Assembly (NCBI GenBank): GCA_013044415.1
Contig: JABEUO010000048.1
Location: forward strand, 1-5,316
Reading direction: 5' to 3'
Length of the DNA stretch: 5,316 bases
Origin: Acidimicrobiaceae bacterium
Lineage (GTDB): Bacteria; Actinomycetota; Acidimicrobiia; Acidimicrobiales; Acidimicrobiaceae
Shown: positions 1 through 5,006 of the stretch, one piece after another
Layout: the number at the start of each line of letters is the position of its first letter
Numbering within the stretch: position 1 is the stretch's first letter
Notes under the pieces: generated by a model
Told to the model about the DNA's origin: nothing
The model's database searches: none
The model's input: only the letters and a program-made list of their open reading frames with translations
Made by a program: the position numbers and the translations under genes

Positions 1-85
1 AGCGATGGGTTCGAGTCGAAAGCGAACCGATAACTAAATCGTCATTCAGGACCAGCTGGCCGAGGTTAACTCTACTGACTAATTT

Positions 86-109
86 GATGCCAGCTGATCA
101 GGTGGCATC
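86..109. promoter_or_regulatory. 24-bp near-perfect palindrome
   Basis: The outer arms GATGCCA (86-92) and TGGCATC (103-109) are perfectly complementary. They enclose a perfect 8-bp palindrome, CTGATCAG (94-101). Only the pair at 93/102 (G opposite G) breaks the symmetry, so 22 of 24 bases fit one dyad. There is no T-run on either side, so an intrinsic terminator is not the obvious reading. A dimeric-regulator operator, or the terminator stem of a gene outside the window, are the alternatives. The symmetry is seen directly; the role is inferred. Confidence 0.4.
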
Positions 110-132
110 TTGCGAGGATTCGTGGATTTAGC

Positions 133-149
133 TCGGTATATTGTACCGA
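133..149. promoter_or_regulatory. 17-bp dyad overlapping a -10-like TATATT
   Basis: TCGGTA (133-138) and TACCGA (144-149) are exact inverted repeats with a 5-bp spacer. The size and spacing fit a homodimeric helix-turn-helix repressor site. TATATT (137-142), a good match to a sigma-70 -10 box on the plus strand, spans the centre, but no convincing -35 lies 16-18 bp upstream. If real, this would be a repressible promoter for the membrane-protein gene, with a leader of roughly 75 bases before the putative ribosome binding site. Confidence 0.3.
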
Positions 150-211
150 TGGTCGCTGATCAAATAACCTGCCTCGCTCTGCCCGCACTCCGTTTTCCCT
201 CATTTGCTCTG

Positions 212-218
212 AAGGTGA
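212..218 (+). promoter_or_regulatory. Shine-Dalgarno-like AAGGTGA upstream of in-frame CTG
   Basis: AAGGTGA contains six contiguous bases (AGGTGA) complementary to the usual 3' end of 16S rRNA. It lies six bases before an in-frame CTG at 225. No comparable site precedes the GTG at 291, whose nearest purine-rich stretch (AAGG at 269-272) is too distant. This suggests translation begins about 22 codons earlier than the first conventional start. CTG is a rare initiator, so an alternative is that the base at 225 is a sequencing difference from GTG, ATG or TTG. Confidence 0.4.
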
Positions 219-290
219 AGATCTCTGACTAGCTCTGAAAAAATAAGTAGTCGGCCGACCCGAATCGCAAGGTTAGCCCTTGATACCCTG

Positions 291-1667
291 GTGCCGTGGC
301 TGGTTGCTTCGGTCCTGTACGTCGCGTTCGTCGACCGAGGTGGCGTGAATGTACCATTTTCTGATGACTGGAGCTTGATAGCACTTCTCCAAGGGGATAT
401 CTCGCATCAGTTGGGACTGTCGGCCCTGTGGGCGCAACATAACGAAAACCGGATGATAATACCTAATTTAATCTTTCTCTATGTTGCTCGTCACGCAAGG
501 GATTTTGAGGTCGTGATGATGCGCTTGGGTGCGATTATGTTTTGTGTCGGCAACTTGTTGGTCCTATTAGCCATTAGGACCCGGAGCGAAGTTAACTCCT
601 GGCTCGCTTCTGGTGTCAACTTCGTGGCAACCGGACTCACTTTAGTGGGTCTTTTCAGCCTGGCCGCAGTCGAGAATATTTTCTGGGCTTTCCAATTCGC
701 CTGGTTCTTTATCTACGCGCTTTCAGCCCTGGCAATTCTGATGATTGTCTACTTTGAACGGAGGAGATTCCCGCTAAAGAGGACGCTAGTTTCGCTAATA
801 GCGATCGCCGTAGTCGCTTCGATCTCGTCGTCTCAGGGACTATTCGTGTTTATCTCCGAAGGGGCCGCAATTCTCTTTTTCGCGCTTGCGAAGTCAGATC
901 GAGGAGAGAGACGCCACTATTTGCTGGTCGCCTTTGGAGTTTTGGCCTCCTTTGTCGTCACTGCGGGGATATATTTCTACAATCTGAATTTTGCGCAAAT
1001 TACCGCGGCACCCTCTCGACACAACGGCATAGCGTACCTCTACGAATACTTCACTACCGTGGCGACCACTTACAGCTTTGGCTTGACTCATCATGGGTCG
1101 GTGCTCGCTCGGGACGCAGTCAGTTGTATCTACTTGGTTATCATCGTTGTCACACTTGCTCGATTTCTCCGCTACCGCGCCCTGCCCGATCCGGTCGTGG
1201 TATTTTTTGTAACCTTTGCGGTGATCTTCGAATTGGCCGTAACGATGTCGCGTCATCAATTTGGGCTAACCCAGGGTGCGTCGTCACGTTATGCGCTCTA
1301 CTTCTTGCCGGCGGTAGGGGTCCTACCCCTGTTGGTACAGGGTTGGCTCCGACGATCGGGCCCCGAGCGAACTCCAAGGGGCCACTTTAGTATTGACGCA
1401 ATTAACTTCCGGTCGCCGATGGCCACCGTCGCCCGCCTCGGATTGCTAGGGCTCGTCGCCTTTACCTGCTACAAGGTCGACACTAACTTTGGTATCCCGG
1501 CCGCCAAGGCTATCAAGGCTCAACGAATGGTGGCGGTAGCCCAGGTAAAAGAGTATCCGAAGTGGAATGCCCAAGAGGTCAGACTCTATCTCTACCCCTC
1601 TTCCCGCTTCATCGCCCCCTACGTTCTATTCTTCCAAAGGTACGAATCGGGCTTTACCAAAGGTTGA
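291..1667 (+). CDS. Polytopic membrane protein, GT-C glycosyltransferase-like
   Basis: Integral membrane protein with about ten hydrophobic segments (around residues 2-14, 73-95, 107-127, 130-154, 166-180, 183-200, 210-230, 276-293, 301-319, 335-351 and 380-394) and a 60-residue soluble tail. The first external loop carries FSDDW (23-27) followed by QHNENR (49-54). Further conserved-looking pieces are VENIFWAFQFAW (127-138), SSSQG (179-183) and SRYALYFLP (332-340). An acidic pair after the first membrane segment plus a downstream H/N-E-x-R loop fits GT-C enzymes that use polyprenyl-phosphate sugars. I recognise the pattern from uncharacterised bacterial membrane proteins but cannot name a substrate. 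The GTG at 291 is the first conventional start, but it falls inside the first membrane helix and has no ribosome site. The open frame upstream encodes an arginine-rich stretch typical of a cytoplasmic N-terminus, so the protein is probably about 480 residues, starting near 225. It ends tail-to-tail with the epimerase gene. Confidence 0.8.
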   Translation: MPWLVASVLYVAFVDRGGVNVPFSDDWSLIALLQGDISHQLGLSALWAQHNENRMIIPNLIFLYVARHARDFEVVMMRLGAIMFCVGNLLVLLAIRTRSEVNSWLASGVNFVATGLTLVGLFSLAAVENIFWAFQFAWFFIYALSALAILMIVYFERRRFPLKRTLVSLIAIAVVASISSSQGLFVFISEGAAILFFALAKSDRGERRHYLLVAFGVLASFVVTAGIYFYNLNFAQITAAPSRHNGIAYLYEYFTTVATTYSFGLTHHGSVLARDAVSCIYLVIIVVTLARFLRYRALPDPVVVFFVTFAVIFELAVTMSRHQFGLTQGASSRYALYFLPAVGVLPLLVQGWLRRSGPERTPRGHFSIDAINFRSPMATVARLGLLGLVAFTCYKVDTNFGIPAAKAIKAQRMVAVAQVKEYPKWNAQEVRLYLYPSSRFIAPYVLFFQRYESGFTKG

Positions 1668-1677
1668 CGTCGGACCT

Positions 1678-1710
1678 CGGGTGGGCGAGAGATCGCTAAA
1701 GGCCCATCCG
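1678..1710. terminator. Stem-loop between convergent genes, possible bidirectional terminator
   Basis: CGGGTGGGC (1678-1686) pairs with GCCCATCCG (1702-1710): nine pairs including one G-U wobble, with a 15-base loop. It sits exactly in the 56-bp gap between the stop codon of the membrane-protein gene (1667) and that of the convergent epimerase gene (1724). The position suits transcription termination in both directions. No T-tract follows on either strand, which is common in actinobacterial terminators but weakens the call. Confidence 0.4.
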
Positions 1711-1723
1711 ATGATTCGACATC

Positions 1724-2749
1724 TTAAATCGTTCCGTTCGCTACCGCCTGTGATATCCAAGGAATCACTACGTCGAGCATCTCTTCGAGGGAAGTGGTGG
1801 CGCTAAAGCCGAGTACTTTTTTGGCCTTATCTACCGCAGGGATCCTCCGTTGGACGTCGTACTGGAATGGCTCATCCTCTACGTAGCGAAGTAAAGAGCC
1901 ATCCTTGTGGATCTTGCTCCAGATCAGCTGGGCTAGTTCCAGCACCGTCGTGCTCTGGTCCGTCGACAGGTTGAAGTCGTCGTTGATGGCATTTTTGGAT
2001 TCCATCGCTAAGACGATCCCCTTGGCTAGGTCTACCCCATAGGTGTAGTGGCGGATCTGTGATCCGTTTCCCAGGATGTGGAGGGGATCCTGACCCTTGA
2101 GGACCTTCTGGACGAGGTCCGGTACGACGTGACTCATCGCAAGGGTGACGTTTCCGCTCTGGACCTCCACGTCAGAGAGTGCCCTCGACTCCCCAATCCC
2201 GACGCAGTTGAAGGGACGACAGATTGTGTAGGGCAGACCGTACTGGTCGTGGGCGGCTTTGGCGAAGTACTCTACAGCGAGTTTTTGAAAGCCGTAAGAG
2301 GAGAGCGGAGGGGGAACCTCAAGCTGCTGCCCTTCGTAACTGGGCCAAGTGTTTGCAGATTCGAAGACCATCGAAGAGGAGAGATAGGTGACCTTGCGGA
2401 GTCGACCGCCTTTGTGGGCCTTGATCGCAGCGTCACAGGTCGAGGCGATGATTCGTTCGTTGGTCGCCAACAGGTCATAAGCGAAGGTGTGAAAGTAGGA
2501 GATTCCGCCGATCATTGCGGCCCCGGCGATTAGCTGATCTGCGTCGGCGCAGAGTTCCGCCATCAGATCGGTGTCGCGCACGTCCGCCTCTACGAAGTGA
2601 TAATTCGGATGCGTATCGTATGACTTGACCACTTTGCCGTATTTTGAGTAGTTGTCGATGCCGATGACTTCATACCCCTTAGAGAGCAGCTCCTCGACCA
2701 CATACCCACCTATGAAGCCCGCCGATCCAGTTACCAGTACTCGTTCCAC
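1724..2749 (-). CDS. NAD-dependent epimerase/dehydratase (extended SDR)
   Basis: A 341-residue extended short-chain dehydrogenase that should act in the cytoplasm on a nucleotide sugar, using bound NAD. The N-terminal Rossmann signature TGSAGFIGG spans 7-15, with the glycines of GxxGxxG at 8, 11 and 14. D32 in GIDNYS favours NAD over NADP, and D56 in EADVRD matches the adenine-binding position. The catalytic set is a serine in LSSSMVF (123-129) plus Tyr152 and Lys156 in SYGFQK. RPFNCVG (178-184) is the usual RPFNxxG motif, and the C-terminal half forms the sugar-binding part. Length is normal and the gene looks intact. The GTG start is fixed by a strong ribosome site and by the Rossmann strand starting at residue 3. 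It is the last gene of the minus-strand operon, 69 bp after the glycosyltransferase. 4-epimerase, 5-epimerase and 4,6-dehydratase all remain possible; the family is certain, the substrate is not. Confidence 0.93.
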   Translation of the reverse strand: MERVLVTGSAGFIGGYVVEELLSKGYEVIGIDNYSKYGKVVKSYDTHPNYHFVEADVRDTDLMAELCADADQLIAGAAMIGGISYFHTFAYDLLATNERIIASTCDAAIKAHKGGRLRKVTYLSSSMVFESANTWPSYEGQQLEVPPPLSSYGFQKLAVEYFAKAAHDQYGLPYTICRPFNCVGIGESRALSDVEVQSGNVTLAMSHVVPDLVQKVLKGQDPLHILGNGSQIRHYTYGVDLAKGIVLAMESKNAINDDFNLSTDQSTTVLELAQLIWSKIHKDGSLLRYVEDEPFQYDVQRRIPAVDKAKKVLGFSATTSLEEMLDVVIPWISQAVANGTI

Positions 2750-2753
2750 GTGT

Positions 2754-2761
2754 TCCTTTCT
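2754..2761 (-). promoter_or_regulatory. Ribosome binding site of the epimerase gene
   Basis: On the minus strand AGAAAGGA lies four bases before the GTG at 2749. All eight bases are complementary to the common 3' end of bacterial 16S rRNA. This supports the GTG start and independent translation initiation despite the gene's position at the end of an operon. The rest of the 69-bp gap contains only a weak 5-bp hairpin (GAGGA/TCCTC) and an AT-rich stretch, with no promoter I can defend. Confidence 0.7.
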
Positions 2762-2818
2762 ACCGCCGTTTTAGAATAGTTAAATGAGGACCTGAGGCGA
2801 TCCTCGCATTCGATTGCA

Positions 2819-3520
2819 CTACTTCCCTAGGCCGAATGCATAGAGATACCACTTGAGATAGCGTGGTAGCCACTCACTTAGCCGAAATTTAGATATCCCG
2901 TCGGTCCGCTCGAGCCAGATCGTGGGGACCTCGGCAACCGGTAGGTGTAGACGCCTAGCCTTTGCGACAAGTTCCAGCCCGACCTCAAAACCACGATCCG
3001 ATTCGATGCCCACGGATTCCACAAAGGGCTTTGAATACGCCTTAAATGAGTTGGTCGCATCCCAAGTTCCGATCCTGGCAAATAACCCGAGGGTTATACC
3101 GGCGGTGCGGGAGAGGATACTTTTGAAAAAAGGTGCGCCTATCTGCTGGCCGCCTCGCGAATACCTCGAGGCGGCGGCGACTACAACGCCACGCTCTACG
3201 AGACGGACCATCTCTTCGATCTGATGTGGGTCATCGCAGCCATCGGCCATCGTGACGACGACTATATCAGAGCTGGCCTGACTAAATCCGTATCGGATCG
3301 CCTTAGCGGGACCCCGTCCTAGGTCATTAATCGCCACCCGGATCCTTTGATCCGAAGCGCCAAGTTGCTCGACGAAGGGTATCGATGAATCAGACGGCGA
3401 GTCGACCACCACCAGGATCTCCGCAGACGGCCCGACGGCTTCGAGGAGTCTCGCTAGGGGTTTGACCACCGCGGGTCCCTCTTCGTGAGCGGTCACAATG
3501 ACGCTAAATTGGGCGGTCAA
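2819..3520 (-). CDS. Family 2 glycosyltransferase, dolichyl-phosphate mannosyltransferase-like
   Basis: A 233-residue GT-A enzyme expected to transfer a sugar from a nucleotide donor, probably to a lipid or other membrane-associated acceptor. Numbered from the TTG start, FSVIVTAHEEG (5-15) is the first strand. VVVDSPSD (37-44) supplies the nucleotide-binding aspartate, ADGCDDP (92-98) is the DxD-like metal site, and GRGPAKAIRYGF (68-79) matches the usual G-x-G-x-A-x-R-x-G-F element. TNSFKAYSK (156-164) and the EVPTIWLERTDGISKF stretch (197-212) closely follow the DPM1-like pattern. There is no transmembrane helix; the C-terminal WLPRYLKWYLYAFG could be an amphipathic membrane anchor. I chose the TTG at 3520, which overlaps the upstream stop as TTGA and has an AGGAG site eight bases upstream. 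The ATG at 3550 would add ten residues but has no ribosome site. It is probably translationally coupled to the dehydrogenase. Confidence 0.9.
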   Translation of the reverse strand: MTAQFSVIVTAHEEGPAVVKPLARLLEAVGPSAEILVVVDSPSDSSIPFVEQLGASDQRIRVAINDLGRGPAKAIRYGFSQASSDIVVVTMADGCDDPHQIEEMVRLVERGVVVAAASRYSRGGQQIGAPFFKSILSRTAGITLGLFARIGTWDATNSFKAYSKPFVESVGIESDRGFEVGLELVAKARRLHLPVAEVPTIWLERTDGISKFRLSEWLPRYLKWYLYAFGLGK

Positions 3521-4725
3521 AGCCCGCTCTCCTCTCCCCGGAGGCACCATACGTCTACTATCGGAAGTTGCGTTGTTAGCTCCGCATAGACCTCATGTGG
3601 GGCGCCTATCACCAAGACGTCGGAGCGCTCCAAGACAATATCGAGTGGATAGATCTCTTTATCTGACGTGACGTATGGATCGGTGCAAAGGACGGCACCC
3701 GCTCGATAGCGTAGGATGCGCTTTATCTTGTAGCTCAGACTCGATCTGGTGTCGTCTGATTCCCCTTTGAACGCCATACCGAGCAGACCAACCGTCAGCT
3801 CGTTTAGTTTTTCAAACTTTCGCTCCATCTGCGACACCACATAGAGTGGGAAGCCCTCATTGACCGAGATGGCGGCTTGACCGAGGACGAAGTCATTATT
3901 ATTGAAGGCCGCTAGCTGTAAGGTGTCCTTTAAGAGGCAAGGACCGGCGGTGTATCCGGCTCCGGGGAGGTCCTTAGCCCTGGGATAACCCTCGGAAATT
4001 CCCTTTCGAATCCGTTCATAGCTTACGCCAAAGTCCTGGGCCATCATAAAAAGCTGGTTCGCAGTCGCAAAGCGGATGTATCGCCAAGTATTTGTGAAGA
4101 GTTTGGCGAGCTCCGCCTCCTCCGGACTGAGCACGACGATCTGGTCGGTTAGCCGACCGAAGAGCTCACTCGACCTTTGGATCGCCCTGTCGTTCCTAGC
4201 GGATACGATTTGGGGCAGTTTGAATAGCTCGACCATCGCCTTGCCCTCTGCGATTCGTTCGGGGCAGAATGCGACGTCTATGGCCAGAGAGTTCCGCTCG
4301 AGTAACTTCTCAACCAGAGCTGTTGTACCTGGGTAGATAGTACTTCTAAGTACCAGGAGGTGATGATCCCTCAGGTAGGGGACCAGTGCTTCAATCGCAT
4401 CTATTACTTTGTGGGGCTCGGGGTTTTGGTGCTCGTCTACCGGGGTTCCAATCACGACGATGACAACTTTGGAGCTAGCGACTACCCTCGGGTCGCTCGA
4501 AGCTACAATCCGGTCGCCGATCAGCCTGGCTAGCGGCTCATCGGCACCAGACTCCATGAATGGAAGCTTTCCGGAGTTGACCAGTGCTACCTTGTCATCG
4601 GCTTGGTCTACCAGGACAACGTTTGCGCCCCTGGTTGCAAATGCGATACCTAGGGGAAGCCCCACGTGCCCGCATCCACCTACGATGGCGATGTCCCACA
4701 TCTGTGAGGTGGAAGGGTCAAACAT
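3517..4725 (-). CDS. Nucleotide sugar (UDP-hexose) dehydrogenase, UGDH/WecC superfamily
   Basis: A 402-residue cytoplasmic enzyme predicted to oxidise C6 of a UDP-sugar to the uronic acid in two NAD-dependent steps. The N-terminal Rossmann domain begins IAIVGGCGHVGLPLG (12-26), with glycines 17, 19 and 22 and the NAD-ribose aspartate D40. IGTPVDE (92-98) and LRSTIYPGTT (126-135) are family motifs, and CPERIAEGKA (154-163) is the substrate-loop signature. K208 and N212 in ELAKLFTN match the active-site lysine and asparagine. C263 in GPCLLKD is the catalytic thiol that forms the thioester intermediate. GMAFKGESDDTR (316-327) opens the C-terminal UDP-binding domain. All key residues are present and length is normal. 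The ATG at 4725 is the first available start but lacks a ribosome site; M9 (4701) would begin directly at the Rossmann strand and is a fair alternative. First gene of the operon. UDP-ManNAc, UDP-GlcNAc or UDP-glucose are possible substrates. Confidence 0.93.
   Translation of the reverse strand: MFDPSTSQMWDIAIVGGCGHVGLPLGIAFATRGANVVLVDQADDKVALVNSGKLPFMESGADEPLARLIGDRIVASSDPRVVASSKVVIVVIGTPVDEHQNPEPHKVIDAIEALVPYLRDHHLLVLRSTIYPGTTALVEKLLERNSLAIDVAFCPERIAEGKAMVELFKLPQIVSARNDRAIQRSSELFGRLTDQIVVLSPEEAELAKLFTNTWRYIRFATANQLFMMAQDFGVSYERIRKGISEGYPRAKDLPGAGYTAGPCLLKDTLQLAAFNNNDFVLGQAAISVNEGFPLYVVSQMERKFEKLNELTVGLLGMAFKGESDDTRSSLSYKIKRILRYRAGAVLCTDPYVTSDKEIYPLDIVLERSDVLVIGAPHEVYAELTTQLPIVDVWCLRGEESGL
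3529..3533 (-). promoter_or_regulatory. Ribosome binding site deciding the GT2 start
   Basis: On the minus strand GAGAGGAGAG (3536-3527) includes the core AGGAG, eight bases before the TTG at 3520 and inside the last codons of the dehydrogenase gene. It supports TTG rather than the upstream ATG at 3550, which this site would follow rather than precede. Confidence 0.6.
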
Positions 4726-5006
4726 GGTGGAGTCTGTCGATCCTGGGCGGTGTGGAACACATGATTGACTAAACCATAGTCACCCACACTAATGGTGACT
4801 ATAGAACTCTCTTATCGCGGGGCTACTTTTGGCATCGACGTTTACCAATTGGCTTGGATAGGGCGATTCCTGCTGGGCCCAAAAGATCGCCGCCCCGTCG
4901 TAGACGCCCTCAATAACCAGGATAGCCTTCACGGAGCACCCAATTCAAGGCGTTGCCAAAACATTAAGTTACGCTTCGCTTCATTTTCGTGGCTGGTTGC
5001 GAGGTC
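4726..5006. other. 281-bp gap upstream of the dehydrogenase operon
   Basis: This gap must hold the operon promoter and the 3' flank of the repeat-protein gene. It contains a perfect inverted repeat (4776-4802, listed separately). On the minus strand a plausible sigma-70 pair is TTGAAT, an 18-base spacer, then TATCCT, in the 4920-4955 area. TATAGT (4803-4798) is a better -10 match, but without a recognisable -35. A 47-codon minus-strand open frame with a GTG start (4932-4789) has somewhat coding-like codons, but no ribosome site and no family I recognise. No clear intrinsic terminator follows the repeat-protein gene. Confidence 0.4.
4776..4802. promoter_or_regulatory. Perfect inverted repeat ATAGTCACC-9-GGTGACTAT, putative operator
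   Basis: Both 9-bp arms match exactly around a 9-bp spacer. The centre lies about 64 bp upstream of the dehydrogenase ATG. The minus-strand TATAGT, a near-consensus -10 hexamer, overlaps the right-hand arm, so a protein bound here would cover the -10 and start site of the operon. With centre-to-centre arm spacing near 18 bp, binding by a dimeric regulator to one face of the DNA is plausible. A leader-RNA hairpin is the alternative. No T-run follows it on either strand. Confidence 0.45.

Larger units (their letters stand above)
1..290. other. Intergenic region with dyad-symmetric sites, no supported gene
   Basis: No convincing coding region is visible. One frame is open from the left edge to a TAA at 31-33, which could be the last ten codons of a gene entering from outside, but nothing confirms it. 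GGTTCG (8-13) and CGAACC (23-28) form a 6-bp inverted repeat at the very edge. GCTGATCA occurs twice (93-100 and 155-162), as does GCTCTGAA (206-213 and 232-239). The last 72 bases, from 219, are open in frame with the downstream membrane protein and probably encode its true N-terminus. Two stronger dyads in this region are listed separately. Confidence 0.5.

Noticed and set aside
5..30. GGGTTCGAGTC resembling a tRNA T-arm
   Set aside because: The 3' side of the T-stem does not pair in the required 5-7-5 geometry and no acceptor stem, anticodon arm or CCA is visible. It is better explained as a small inverted repeat.
894..1259. Minus-strand open frame of 121 codons inside the membrane-protein gene
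   Set aside because: It is antisense to a continuous hydrophobic multi-helix protein, and its own composition is unlike any protein family I know.
2078..2533. Plus-strand open frame of 151 codons inside the epimerase gene
   Set aside because: It is fully antisense to a well-supported SDR gene with all its motifs; the peptide shows no domain. It is a codon-usage shadow.
4409..4768. Plus-strand open frames antisense to the dehydrogenase N-terminus
   Set aside because: The minus strand encodes an intact Rossmann domain here; the plus-strand peptides are low-complexity Ser/Thr/Pro-rich shadows.
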